Position numbers and translations under genes: made by a program. Positions 10,638-23,557 of a stretch of 64,000 nucleotides of DNA are shown here, piece by piece (position 1 is the stretch's first letter; every line of letters begins with the position of its first letter). The notes beneath the pieces were generated by a model. That model saw only the letters and a program-made list of their open reading frames with translations, did no database searches and was not told the origin of the DNA. The DNA is from Silene conica. Taxonomy: Eukaryota; Streptophyta; Magnoliopsida; Caryophyllales; Caryophyllaceae. The stretch lies in contig CM055314.2 in assembly GCA_029255685.2 (NCBI GenBank), positions 6,714,399 through 6,778,398 on the forward strand. Reading direction: 5' to 3'.

Positions 10638-13052
10638 TTAAGAAGTGGGCTTAAGATGAGGGAAGCAAGTAAGAACATCAGACTTAGGATGCTTATTTTC
10701 TGCATGCTCCCTGCATTTCACCTCCGTTGTGGTGCACATAAATGTCTGCATGCACACCTTGCACTGCAATACAAAAACATCCATCAACACTTAATTTTGA
10801 TATAGTTCAGACCAAAAAACTTGTCACGAAATCATATATATAGAGTAAGTAAAATTCATCCGACAAACTATCAAAAGAGGTCATAGACGACAAGGCTTAT
10901 GAATTGTTAACTTTTCCATCCGATGAATGCATCACCAACAACAAAGTCAGCCAATTTCATTATAGCCACATAAATTATCATGCTCTGTACCCAGTACCAG
11001 CTGTATATTGACTTGTAAACGACAGTTCAAGATGAGTCAATCGGACAAAGATAACAAGTCAATATGACTAAGAACTCTTATTGTAGCAACAACAAGAAAG
11101 CCTCAAGGGAATACAAATTTGATATTCATGACAGTCATATCACTGAGATTGATAAAGCAACTTTTCTAGTAAGATCGATCAACCTACCAAGATACAAGTT
11201 TGAACGTAAACCACCACCACCACCCGGCGGATGAATTTTTGAAGTTTTTAGTTAACTTTTCCGAATTTTTTTTCAATTTTACTTAATATCATTACCCGTT
11301 CGCCCCCACTAAGTTCAAATTTTGCCTCCGCCACTGATTACATAACCATGACAACTGTTCTGTCAAGTTAGTTGTAGCTAGTACAGTAGCTCATAAAAAC
11401 AAGGTCCTTGATATTGCCCCTGCCAAATATCATTCTAGCACGGGATGTAGTTAAGCCATTGATAGACAGTAGACACTATAGCTAACCTTTGCATCCCGTG
11501 GAATAATACAAGAACACCATGGCATTATCATAACCAAAAATAAAACCTCCACCAGCATTAGTTAGAGTGTAGCATGTGTAAGAACAGGTATCAACTAATG
11601 CCTAGGCAAGAACTACAAAGCACTTTGATAAACTCCACACGATTTCAATATTCAAAAAGTTAAAATTCCTCAGCGAACCAAAACAACCACTAAAACTGTG
11701 CACTTTTAGCAAACAATGGCCATGTTGAAAAGTACAGATCCTACGCCACAACCAAAACAACCATTAAAATAGTGCACTTTTAGCAAACAATGGCCTATGC
11801 CACAAGAGCAAAAAAAATTCCCGCTCATGCGTTCCATCTCCTGTCGCACTCACTACCTTTCCCTTTTGGACATGTCCTCTATTAATATAACTAATCTCTT
11901 TTTTAAAGATTATGGGTGATGTATCCGGAGGAAAGATGGTTGGACATCATTTGGAAGACGGAAATGATACAAAGGATCCGTACTCCAAGTTAGTGTGTTG
12001 CAAGACCGGCAATCAAACAAATCAAGCAGAATTTATGCTTGATCTCATCATTATATCATCACAAAGCAAGTAAACAGCCCCCGCCATCATATCGCGCAAC
12101 AAATCAAGTTCACACAAAGATTACCCCCAAATTATGACGAATCAGATTACCTCCAAGCTCTCAAAGTTACTATGATGAATTAAATTACTTAATCAAGTCC
12201 ATAAATCACACAGAAATTGCTGTTACGCACAAATGAATATCCACGATCATCGACTAATCCAACAACTAATCTCAACATCACCAAAACACTGCACTTGAAA
12301 AAACAAAAACCTATTTTGTCGAAAATTAAAAATTACCCCTTAATTATTTCCTTAATCAAGTTCACAAATCACACAGAATTTGCCCATACAACAAATTTAA
12401 ACCCTAAGATAAACGATTAAACCCACAAAGGCACAAAGTATCCCAACATCAACAAAACTAGAGGAGAGTGTCTATCCACCACCTCCTTTCAACCTTCTCT
12501 CTTTCCCCTCTCGCAATTGAATAAACTAGTATATATCGTGTGGTAGGAAGGAAGGTGCGTGAAGCAAAATATATGGTATTTTAATCGGTTGTGAGAGGAG
12601 AAGGTAGATAGCTAATGCTCAAACTCCAGACTTCAACAACAAAACCCTAGTTTATCAAATCAAAATCACCAAAACTAATTCCTTAATCAAGCTAACAAAT
12701 CACAGAAACTGTTAATAGAACAAACGATAACCCCAAATATCATCGACGAAACACCCAAATCACAAACCCTAATATGTCAATATTAGAAATTACTCGAATC
12801 AAAATAAATCAAAACAAAATTCACAAAAATTTATTAATACCTGAATACTCATAGCTTTTTTGTTAGTATCAAGCTGACTACCTATAAAAAAATCGATAAA
12901 AATTCAGAAAACAATCACAAGTATAATCGAAAATCCTTTAAAAAAACGGAAATTAAATAATAATAAATTAAAATTGAACCTTTGGAAGCTTTATTCTTTT
13001 CTTGAGCTTTTTCGCGAGCCATCTTGGCTTTCTGACCATTTCCGCCACCCAT
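10638..13052 (-). CDS. Small C2H2 zinc-finger protein, At2g23090-like, 79 aa
   Basis: Exons 12980-13052, 12841-12881 and 10638-10763 (73+41+126 nt) join in phase to 79 residues. The N-terminus MGGGNGQKAKMAREKAQEKN is the Lys-rich 4F5/SERF-like segment typical of this family. Exon 3 supplies one zinc finger with C39, C42, H58 and H63 (C-x2-C-x15-H-x4-H) and a PHLKPTS tail. Length and domain order match the short plant proteins annotated as uncharacterised At2g23090-like (zf-met2). Biochemical role is unknown; a nucleic-acid or stress role would be inference. Intron 2 is about 2.1 kb and holds short direct repeats and a hAT-type MITE relic. Confidence 0.92.
11215..11335. mobile_element. hAT-type MITE relic in intron 2 of the C2H2 gene
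   Basis: The right end CCTCCGCCACTG is the canonical inverted end of the CAGTGGCGGAG group seen at 5.2 and 15.1 kb. The left end (CCACCACCCGGCGG region) is poorly preserved and no target duplication is clear. Confidence 0.5.
11680..11795. repeat. Two-copy direct repeat in intron 2 of the C2H2 gene
   Basis: A block of about 45 bp (CAACCACTAAAACTGTGCAC then TTTTAGCAAACAATGGCC) is repeated with a period of about 73 bp and two or three differences. Confidence 0.85.
12160..12775. repeat. Three dispersed copies of a ~50-bp motif with AAACCCTAR boxes
   Basis: The core TTAATCAAGTYCAYAAATCA plus CACAGAAWTTGC recurs near 12185, 12350 and 12690. Between the copies AAACCCTAA or AAACCCTAG occurs at 12399-12407, 12642-12650 and 12764-12772, resembling telo-boxes. 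Located in the promoter-proximal half of a large intron; any regulatory role is speculative. Confidence 0.55.
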
Positions 13053-13184
13053 TATTGGTTGCGATACGACGGCGTACACGGCGGCGCGTGGAGGAGAGAG
13101 GGAGAGGGAGAGGGGAAAAGGGTATTGTTTTGAGGGGTTTCTGAGCTCTATAGGAGAGGGTGAAATATTGTGTGAATCAACCGG

Positions 13185-13560
13185 TATTTAAAGAACTTTA
13201 GGGGCGGCTCATGGATTTTCGGTCCGGTTCTTTTGGACCTAAGCTTAGTTGACTCAATTTTGTTCGGATTAGGCTTTTTTTTAAACTTAATTTAGTTAAC
13301 TCGGTTTTGTCTCTATTAGATTATTTAATACGGAGTAATATTTAAAAAGTATTAGGGGCGACTTTAGACTTATGATCGATTTCGATCAAGTGTTTTTGAG
13401 TTTAAGTTTGGTTAACTCGGTTTTGTCTGGATTAGGTTGTTTCATACGGAGTAATATTTAAAGAGCTTTAGGAGTGGCGTATGCTCGATTTTCGGTCTCA
13501 TTCTATTGCACTTGAGTTTAGTTTGACTTGATTTTGTCCAGATTAGGTCCAATAGTAATG
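13185..13560. repeat. Three degenerate tandem copies upstream of the C2H2 gene
   Basis: Each copy starts with ATATTTAAAGARCTTTAGG-like sequence, passes through CGATTTTCGG-like and TGGTTAACTCGGTTTTGTC words, and copies 2 and 3 are preceded by ATACGGAGTAAT. Copy starts are near 13185, 13340 and 13453. They lie just upstream of the C2H2 start codon. Confidence 0.7.
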
Positions 13561-15100
13561 AGATATAAAGGGCAAACTTAAGTTGGTCAAACCTTGACTT
13601 GATAATCTAACGAGTTAAATCGAGTTAATGTTGGTTTGAACTTGTTTGATCAAATGATATCTTACTATTATTCCATAAAAATATTTATCACGGTTATATT
13701 TTTATAGTATATATTTATCAAATGTTTTCATTGATTTGTCGAATATTTTACATAACTTCTGATTCCTATTATTGAAAACATTGAATAAGAAAAAACAATA
13801 ATGTAACTATTAATATGTTATACTGTACATAAGCTTGAGTTGTGCTTGAGCTGAACTCAACCTCATGTTAAAGCTCACGAGCATTATAATAAGCTTAATT
13901 TCTTCAAAGTGGGGTAATCTCAAGATCGACTTAAACTTAAGTTGTATTTCATAATCACAAGCCGAGTAAGACCAAGTTCATACTCCCGCTCGTTATTAGC
14001 GCTAATCATTTAATTTTGAAGTACATAAAGAATAATAATTCACTAATTTTCTAACTAGTTAAGGATTAAGAACACCCGTCATAAATTTATTCATCCCTAA
14101 TTATAAATAATGGAAACGACTTTTTTTTGTGGCGAGGAGCCTCTTTGGGGCTCGGAGACACAACAATACTATGTTAACCACGTACTATATAAACTCAATC
14201 TACAAAATTACTCCTCACTAAAATACATATGAACAAATCTCGTTATTTAGAGAAATTCGAAACCAGGACTTTGTTAACAAGATAAATATAATATGGAGAC
14301 AATACGTTGTATGAATCACTATATAGAACATAGGAGTGGATGGTCCAAATTGAAGTTAACGCAAAGAGTCACTTGTATATACTATTTGAGGGATCATGCA
14401 GGATCTGGAACCCACTAATATAGTGGCCTTGACCACCACCTAGCTAAGTGGAGGAGAAGCCTTCATTTTCAAGTCCATTGCTTTATTTTATTTTGGTGAC
14501 GAGCAGATCCGCAGTCGTTATTTTCGTTACGTATATGTATATTATATAAGTCGGGCTCTAAGTATATAATGTACGAACTCGGACATTATATACTCCACAA
14601 AACTGCTTTTGAGAAGGTTCGAATCTGGGTTTCATGAAAATTTAAAGTAAACTTTACAAATGGACTCCACCATTGCGGGTGTATTGGACTATTGTCAACC
14701 ATTTGTTTCGCAAAATCGTGAGGAAACAATAAATGTAAGAAGAATAAAGGTACAACTATACAAAGTCGCATTACTATTATAGTTGACTCGGTAAGTCTGG
14801 TTAAAAATGAATATTATCCGTCTTAATCTTTAGATTAATCAAATAATACCACATGCCAATAATAAAGACACAAATTTTGGCTTTTTGGACAGTTAATGGG
14901 CGAATTGATATACATTTGACTTATCTTAAGCTTAAAACGGATAATATCCACCTCAAAGAAAAATGGATGTTGTTGACTAGTGTAACCAAATACTGTCATG
15001 GTTGAAGTTATTGATGTTGGGTGTGCGTTGGAACTGAGACAGTTGGAACTTGGAAGCATAGAGTATATTATATCAAAAGGACAGATCGATTTGAATTAAC
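13561..15100. other. Intergenic, no gene recognised
   Basis: AT-rich spacer with scattered short frames. No splice-supported exon and no transposon with clear boundaries seen. Confidence 0.6.
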
Positions 15101-15253
15101 CAGTGGCGGGGTCGGGATTTTAACTCAGCGGAGCGACTGAATAATAGTAGAACATGGTGAACTTGAAAAACTTCGGAAATTCTAACTAAATGCTTTGAAA
15201 CTTCATTTATTTAGCTGAAACAAGTGTCCCTGCTACTCTCAGGTCCACCACTG
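15101..15253. mobile_element. hAT-type MITE, 153 bp
   Basis: Inverted ends CAGTGGCGGGGTC and GGTCCACCACTG. Flanking 8-mers GAATTAAC (15093-15100) and GGATTAAG (15254-15261) match at six positions. The interior (TCGGGATTTTAACT, then GAATAATAGTA) aligns with the element at 5176-5339. Confidence 0.8.
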
Positions 15254-15261
15254 GGATTAAG

Positions 15262-16098
15262 TGTTCCAGATTTGAAAAACCGTCTCACATGAGAATTAGT
15301 ACTGAACAAATATCGACATTAAAGCGGCCCTAAATGAGACTATCCCAATTCCCAACTACCATACCCAAGATGATCCAATAATTACATCCCAATACCAAAA
15401 TGCCTCGACTCGACATGACCAACAACTCCCACGAGCACATGTAATTGAACAAACCTGACATGACTTGAACTATGAGACTCGCCTTTGCGCTCAGGGAGGG
15501 GAAAAGAGAAATGCATCACATATTAAGTGAGTTTTTCCGATCACTGCAAATCTATCATCACAATACCGTTTCAGGATAACAGGGAGAACAGAAAAATATG
15601 GTTAAATAATACAGTACTTGTAATACAAAATGACATTGTTCGGAATAATGCACCATACAAGAATCACAAATTATATCGTTGCAAGCCATTCACCAGAAGT
15701 TATCGACTTGCACATCTACCTGAGCACTTATTTCGCATTACACCAGTTTTGAATGCACTTTCATACTTGCAATGTACTCCGTAATGAAACAGCCAACTAC
15801 CAGAAGTGATTGTCAACTACCCTAACAAGTCACAAAGGATCGTAAGAAAAGACGGACACAATATCAATAAAGGGAGCAAAATTTGCTAAACTTGAGTAAA
15901 TCACCATTTTTTAATGATATGCGGTAACCAATTTAACTTAACCTATCCTAGAACTTGATTGGTTGCTTATCATCCCAAGATGAAACAATACATGCCTGCA
16001 ATCCGAAACATAAGCAAGATCCACGGCAGATTCTTTCATACTGGCATAATAACGCCTAGTAGGGGAGCATCGGAAACATACAGCTTGGAGCAGCATAA
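15262..16098. other. 3' flank of the uL1m gene
   Basis: Downstream of the uL1m stop codon and probably includes its 3' UTR. No further exon or bounded repeat recognised. Confidence 0.55.
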
Positions 16099-19000
16099 TC
16101 ACTTTGGATGCATTTTGGTGTACGAATCTGCAGCTCTCGATAAAGACTGTATTGACACAGTATATCCTGGGCCCATCTGTCAAAGAGTAAACACAAGGCC
16201 ATCATGCGACGCAAAACTAATAAACAAGAGTATCTCGACATGCCAAAATGCCAGCAGTCACTCTAGTTTTTCCCATCAAGTACTGCATTAGCTAGCCTAA
16301 GGATTTCAAGCACTTCCACAGCTCCACGTGGGATACGGGATACCACATAGGCAAATAATTTCAGCAGTGGCCAAACACCATTTGGCTATATATGGCTATA
16401 TATTTGAGCCAAAGTTGCCCTGCCCAGACCCGTGATGGTACAGCTCTGCAACTCGCCGTGTTACTTACCCCTAGTCTCCAACCATGGTTTGGGGATAACC
16501 TAACATGGTGGCAAACAACCCCGGGTTGTAACTTGTGCCCTTTCCTTGGATTCTAAGAGCCAATACATGAATACAGTCAATTTCACATTTTCTAATGTAT
16601 CAAGTCGAATGGCTTTTCTTGGTTTGGTTTTACTCCCAGTATATACAAATTAAAGACGAACTAATATCACCATCTCTAAGGGCTTGCTTGGGATGGGAGT
16701 AATTATTAAGGGAGTAATAGAATTTAAATGAACTAAAAAATGAAGGGAAGGGATGGGGATTGGAGATAGAAATGGATAGAAATGGGGAAAGATAGTGTAA
16801 AAGTCCCTCGATTAAGGGAGTAATTGTTACCCACCTCCCCCCTCAAGTAATGTATTACCTCCATACGGAGGTAATAATTACTCCCCCACCCCCTCTTTCC
16901 ACCCTCCACAACCACCACAAACCACCAATCTCCTCCCATTTCTTCTTATTTTAGCTCGCATTACTCCCCTAATAATTACTTCCATCCCAAGCAAGCCCTA
17001 AAAGGTATCATCTTAGTTTGTTTTAAAAAGGCGTGAAACACAAGCATCGTGCACACTATGCACAACGTTTTTGTGAACAAATTTGCCAAGACAGTATTTT
17101 GAGACAAAAACGCCCCTTTTTGGTTTTTAAAATGGTTTGACATGTAGAGAAGTAAAAGGTGGAGTGTGGGAAACAGGGAAGGACAGAATAGGATAAAACA
17201 TGGAAATTGCATTGTATTGTAATGCACCTTAATAGGTGTGCCTTATTCAGAAGAAGCATCCTAAGACTCTATGAAGGCCTTTTGGGAAGTGCCTTACTAA
17301 GCTTTATGCTTAGACGTACCTTATGCATATCTTTCTAAACCAAGGGTATCGCTGTTGCTACAACGGACACTAACCACTATGAGTATGATCTGGAGCTTGA
17401 TATGGAAGCAGATGGTATAAATACTGACTTAATTAGTCATAGTCATTCTCAGGATCCTTTCAAAACTTTCCAACAGGGATCAAAGTATTACACGTACTTT
17501 CAGCAATAAAGACACAGAAGGAAGCCTCGGGAAAAGAGACAAGGTATAGTTTGAAACTCACCGTACTACAGAGATGGAACGAATTGACATAGCCAGCATA
17601 CTTAGAAGCTGCAAAATAAGAAACAGGAGCAAAACATCACTCAAAGTATGCAACCAATCAGAACATCTCTTAGTTTTCAAAATTGAAATTTATTAGTTTC
17701 AAAAGGCATGAGGTGCACAGAGGCTATGAGCCTATGACTGTCATTGATGATGAGGTGCAAGGCACAAGGCATGACGAGAACAGAGACACGACACGCGAGG
17801 CCCAGTCAGGTCCAAACTAGTGCAAGTATATAACAGTATTTGCAACATAAACAGTAATTTCCTAATAAAAAATCAGTTGTGTAAATATATCCTTTTTTGA
17901 ATTTTAGCGAGGGTTAGCATGTAAACAGAAGAAATAATAGGGCTGTCGGAAATTCAGTGAGAACAGCCAAAATAAAGCATAGTGTGAAGTGGCCCGCTCT
18001 CCAGGACAACAATTTTATGTCTCCCAAGATCCGGCCCAGTCTGGTCCAAACCTACTGAAACCTCGACCCAGATCGACGACTTGTTTGCTTTATCCTTAAC
18101 CATACCTGTGGCACAAAACAAGGGGTACAATTGATTCACCCCTACGCCCATTTTCCAGTCTCACACTCTCACCCATTCGCACTGCCTCTCTACTTTCTCT
18201 TTTTGTTTCTATAACACTCTATCCTATGACAGCTACACTTAGGTAGTTAGGTATGAGGTATCACTAAAACAGTACCTTCAAGCCTACAATATAGATACAT
18301 TTCCTTACAAAGGCTAAATATCGAGACAACAAATTAAGAGGCCATCCCTTACTCCCACCCCTGCCACAGCGGCCCAAAATAAAGATCATAAGCTTTGGAG
18401 AAAGAAGTAAATGAGAAGTCATAAGCGAAATACAGAACACTATGGTTGCATGTCGCAATATCACAGTATTAATTTTCACGCTAGAGCGTGCGTCCAATTA
18501 GGCTGTAATTTCAAGAAGGTTCACCAAAAGTGCTAGTTATCACTTTTTTCCTGAAATCGAAAATTAGAGCAGATTACCATATTCTATCTTTTCCTGTATG
18601 TTCAATCTCGTATTGCCAAAATTGAGTTCCAAAGAAATAGTGGTAACATGAAAATTAAAATATTTCCATTCCTCCTCCGTTCTCCGTCCTTGCCTCCTCT
18701 TTTGTATCCAAAAAGAGGCAAGTCACAAAAACATCAGTGGAGTATAGGTTAGCGTGACCGAAATAATAATGTGTTTATATAACTAAAAATAACAAGGGCA
18801 GCACAAAAACGTGCGGACAAGATTTGTAACATGGACCAGGGTGTGGGGTGAAGGATATACCCAACAGCCACGTTGTGGACTCATTATTGGAGAGAAATAT
18901 ATAGTAACAAAAATGTATGACAAAATGGAACTTACTCTTCTTTAACCCAGGAGGCTTTGCAAGCAATAATGCGTTCACAAACGCACCAACATTCTCTTGA

Positions 19001-22000
19001 AGCGCTTCCTCCGTAAAACTCACCTGCAATTTTTTTGTTATAGTATATCACATGAGGCACAAGGAGAATGTAATCATAGGTAAGCAGGTATTATATGTAA
19101 TTGAGAAATTCTGTACTGCCGGAACGAAGGGAGGAGACTGATAAATCAACCTATCTAAATAGTAGGATTGTAAATGAGGTCAAACAGGGTCACTCCCCTC
19201 ATACTCGGCTTGGTCAAAAAAAGTTTTGAATTCAGCCAAAACATATATGAACTAGAGGATGCAATGAGCTTAGAATAATACAGATCGCAAAATTTGGTAA
19301 GACATGTTAACTGAATTATCACTTGCGTAAAATCAACATGACAAACTTAGTTCAAATAGAGATGATGATAGAAATAAAATTATTAAAAAATTATAGTCCA
19401 CGAAAAGAAGAATCAAGTTGAGTAAGATCTCAATCCGGATTCAAGCTACATTCGCCTGTCTCAATCTCAAATAAGCAGGATCAGTGATCTTTTAGCAGAG
19501 CCAGAATTAGAGATCAAGCGAAAAAAGTTGAGAAAAGAATGCTGACAAAGACCTTGTTTCTGCTTGCCTGAGCCCATAGCAACAACAAACAAGATTGCAA
19601 AAAGGACAGAGAAGACGAATCCAACTATACCTTGCCTAGTCCAACATGAACAATTGCCTCCTTCATTCTAAAATCTAGCAGTCCTTGCTTCGCCTCTTTT
19701 ACTGCCCCACTAACATTGTCGGTCACAGAACCTTTCTGTACATTGGATCAGCACATAAACTTGAACCAGAGAGCAGTATATTAAATTTTAATAGATAAAC
19801 TAAAGATGAAATCTACCTTGGCATTTGGTGTCAAGCCACGGAGAATTTTACCAATTTTCTGTAAATAAAACTATTATAAGTATAATGTAGACAAACTTCT
19901 GCGATTTTTATTCAGATAATAAAAAATATTTGCTTACGGTTACACGCTGCATCATCGAATGAGTGGCTATACATTTGTCAAAATTTATCTTGCCACCTGA
20001 ACAGGATTGGATGTCGAGATGTTAGTGGCACAGTGGCACACTGCATAGGTAGAAATCATATCCAAAAAAGAAGCACAGCAAACATTCTTTCCGAGTTAAA
20101 AAACAAAATACATGTAGTATATTAAGATGAAAATAGGAGACTATCGACTTTGCTGCCGAAAGTAGCAACATCAAGACGTCAAAATAATTTACTGATACAT
20201 GAAAAACAACTATTGCACGGCCACAACCCATAAGACATACAACAGCATTATTCAGAATGCCAAAAGCTACTGCTAATGGAGGGGGCAAATATAAGAATTA
20301 ATTCCCCTACGTAAGAAACACAGAGATCATCTCCGATGACCCAAAATGAAGATTGTGTGGAACATCGACGGAATACAACTACCTAATTCGTTACTTCTCA
20401 ATCTGAATAACATTAACTAGTTTACCTAGTCATTTTAAGTACAATAATCCCAAGTTAAACCTCAAGATAATTGTAGGAAAGCATATCTCAACTTTGCATG
20501 TGGAAAGATTCCCTAAAAATTTTCCAAACATCCAAGAAGCTAGTGTTTGCATCAATAACATAACTATATCCACGACATATAACCAACTCCGTTGGCCCAA
20601 GATAATAGGTTTATTGATGATTATGATGCAAACTCTTCTTCATACAGATAAAATTTATAAAATAAGTGAAACAATTTTGAGCAAGTACGGGGCTGAAGAT
20701 TTGTCTGCCTGAAGTAGGCAACTCCATCCGTTTCCAGCCTATCAAGTGGTCAAGCAATTTCTGGAATGGTGAGCAAAGATAACTGTAAGCAATTTGTCCA
20801 CTTCATTTTGATACAGACAAAAACATACTAGTTTTTATTTCTTCAATAAGTTCATCTCCTCCAACAATATCAGCTCCTGCAGCTCTGGCTTCATCAGCTG
20901 CAGACCCTTCCGCAAAGACAGCCACTTTGACAGACTAAAACAACAATAACAAAGGTAATTCAAAACATTTGGAGGGAAAATAAAGAAAGCATTGCAGCCA
21001 AAAACTGAAAAATGAGCATATAATGAGAAAAGATAATTGTTGCTAAGAAATTTGAACAATACCTTCCCAATACCATGAGGTAGAACAACAGCGCCACTGA
21101 CACTCTGATTTCAAGTAAAGCACAACATCAGCTCAAATAACAAATGATCAAACATATGATTCATGTTTAGTGATTAAAATTTCAGAACCCGATTTAAAAA
21201 TAATATTGCTGTCCGCGACAATCTGGGCAGTCAAGAGAAAGGATTTTCCCTATCCCTCCCCGTCTCTTAGAAGTGATGTGATATAGACAATGGATTCCCA
21301 AAGGGGGTCAGAGATAGCATTGAAGCAGTGTTTTATTTAACTTCTTAGAGGTTCCTTTTACCTTCTAGAAATGTTGTTTGCCGGTGTGTAACGTTCCAAT
21401 TACATAGCATTAAGAGCCTTGAACAATGCGAGTATCAAGAGCCCGTCTTACCACGGAATACATTGAACGGATTTTCCCTACTCCTCCCCGTCTCTTAGAA
21501 GTGATGTGATATAGACAATGAATTCCCAAAGGGGGTCAAAGATAGCGTTGAAGCATTGTTTTATTTAACTTCTTAGAGGTTCCTTTTACCTTCTAGAAAT
21601 GTTGTTTGCCGGTGTGTAACGTTCCAATTACATAGCATTAAGAGCCTTGAACAATGCGAGTATCAAGAGCCCGTCTTACCACGGAATACATTGAACGGAT
21701 TACAGTAGTAAAGTGTTGGATCAGAACCAAGACGAGATGGTAATATAGTCAAATGTGGGCAATCAATATTTGAGTGCTTACGCGGGGACAGTCTACGTGT
21801 TAAACAAACTGAATTTGGTAAGGTGAAACATATTTTTCCTACAATTATCGTAATTAAATGAGAAAACTACTTCACAAAAGTTTGTAAGCCTATCAATTTG
21901 AACATACAAGTCTGACATCTGGTTCAATATATCATGCAATGGAAAACTAAAAGAATTGTTGAAAACATATCATGCAGTCATTATGTGGTGCAAAAATTCT

Positions 22001-23407
22001 ACACAAGTTTAGACTTTAGAGGCATAGAAGTTTCAGAATACCATGTCACTACGGCGTCGATCAACTCCCATATTAACATGTGCTTCCACTGTCTCATTAA
22101 ATTTCCTTTTAGCATTAGCCTGAAACGGAGTGTCAACACAGTTAGAACAAAAACGATATTAACAACAATACACCAATACAACACCACTACTACAAGTGGC
22201 TCAAGGTCCCAGCAAAAGGCAAGCTAAGGGGTTAGCTCTCGCCTGTATTGACAACACGTCAAAACTCTTTTCGAATGATCCAAAGTCACTATTCCATTGA
22301 GAAATACATCGAGTGGCAGCTACTCTACAATTTAAAAAGAGAGACGAATATTTTTACTCCATAATGATCCAAACCCAAAGAACAGCAAATCCTCAGCTTC
22401 ACAGGAAAGAAATCGGAACACGATAGTAGAGCAATACATCAGGAAAACCGCCATTTCAGTATGCTCCACATCAATTAACGAAACAATCAAATGTACAACC
22501 TAATAGAACCTCTACCACAACAAGTGTCAACAATTAGGTCAATCAAAAATCGTAACACCAACCCTGAAAACGACCAATAAACTACGAGACACCATACAAC
22601 AAACAATCAAAAACGCCCTATTTCGCTATTTCGGTATGATCCACATCGATTAAACTCAGTAACACGATAAATGAAAAAAGAAACGCAACCAATTTAGCGA
22701 GTTGCCAATAAAACCAACGAGAATCGGAAACCTAATACTACATCTACCACAGCAAAATGTCAATGATTCAATCAATCAAACATCAGTAACACAATAAATT
22801 AAAAACGAACGCAGCCAACAAATGTCGAATACTACGCATATTCAACCTTAACGCGACGAATAGCGTCTTGAAGATCAATAACTTCTTTCTCTTTACTCTT
22901 CTTATCAGCCTTAATCAATTTAGGAAACGGCACCTCAATCACCTCCTCAACCCGTGCAGGCTGAAACACTCTCCTAATCATACGCCTTTCTCTCTCCAAC
23001 TCTCCATCACCTGCCGTCGCCGTCGATGCCGCCTTATCCTCCGGCAACGGCGCCACCTTCACTCCATATGACACCGGATTTATCTGCGGCGTGTCTTTCA
23101 TATACCGGAAATCCTCGCTCGTAAATTCCCGCTGTTGTTCGGCGGTTTCCGCGGCGGAGGATGTGGCGTAGGGTTCTGGATGTGGTGCTTCGGTGGCGGA
23201 GGGTTCTGGTGGTGGTGGTTTGGGTTTGACGGCATAGGCGACGGGTTGAGGTGGTATTTTAGGGTTTTGATCGGAAAAAAAGCGGCGGAAGAAGAGGAAA
23301 GGTGGTGGAGAACGGTGGAGGTGGAGCTGAATGTGGGAGAGGACATGGCGACGGGTTAGTGCCGCCATTGATGATGACATTGTTTGATCTGAAGGTCTGT
23401 GGATCAA
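16099..23407 (-). CDS. Mitochondrial large-subunit ribosomal protein uL1 (L1p), 401 aa, ten exons
   Basis: Exons, 5' to 3': 22847-23407, 22042-22119, 21063-21104, 20829-20934, 19938-19996, 19817-19858, 19631-19735, 18936-19023, 17562-17608, 16099-16176. They sum to 1206 nt and stay in phase to a TGA stop. The N-terminus is rich in Arg, Ser and Leu with no early acidic residues and a RRFFS site near residue 45, fitting a mitochondrial presequence. A variable Pro-rich region follows, then from about residue 190 the L1 domain: [45 protein letters not shown], then FDKCIAT, and near the end VNALLLAKP. uL1 forms the L1 stalk that handles deacylated tRNA at the E site. The exon-1 donor GTTGAA is weak but gives the only in-phase, homology-consistent join. 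Introns carry a Tourist MITE and a 228-bp tandem duplication. Confidence 0.93.
16680..16998. mobile_element. Tourist/PIF-Harbinger-type MITE, 319 bp, in the last intron of uL1m
   Basis: Long inverted ends (left GGGCTTGCTTGGGATGGGAG, continuing TAATTATTA) match the reverse complement of the right end with few changes. Flanked by TAA on both sides (16677-16679, 16999-17001), the PIF/Harbinger target. An inner palindrome around TACCTCCATACGGAGGTA marks the centre. Confidence 0.88.
21241..21696. repeat. 228-bp tandem duplication inside a uL1m intron
   Basis: Copy 1 (21241-21468) and copy 2 (21469-21696) are nearly identical, with only a handful of substitutions, e.g. ATGGATTCCC versus ATGAATTCCC. 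The duplicated unit contains no exon. Near-identity suggests a recent event. Confidence 0.92.
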
Positions 23408-23557
23408 TGGTGGTGGAAATGGGTGAAAGACTGAAAGGGTTTTAGCGATCGGGTGAGTTCGGACTTCGGAGAGGGTTTAAGCCTGGATGTTGAGCATATT
23501 TGTCAAATTGGCCCGACTCGATCTGAATTAATCTGCGCTCGAATGATGAATTAAGTT

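Noticed and set aside
22868-23359. Plus-strand Gly/Trp-rich frames
   Set aside because: Shadows of uL1m exon 1.
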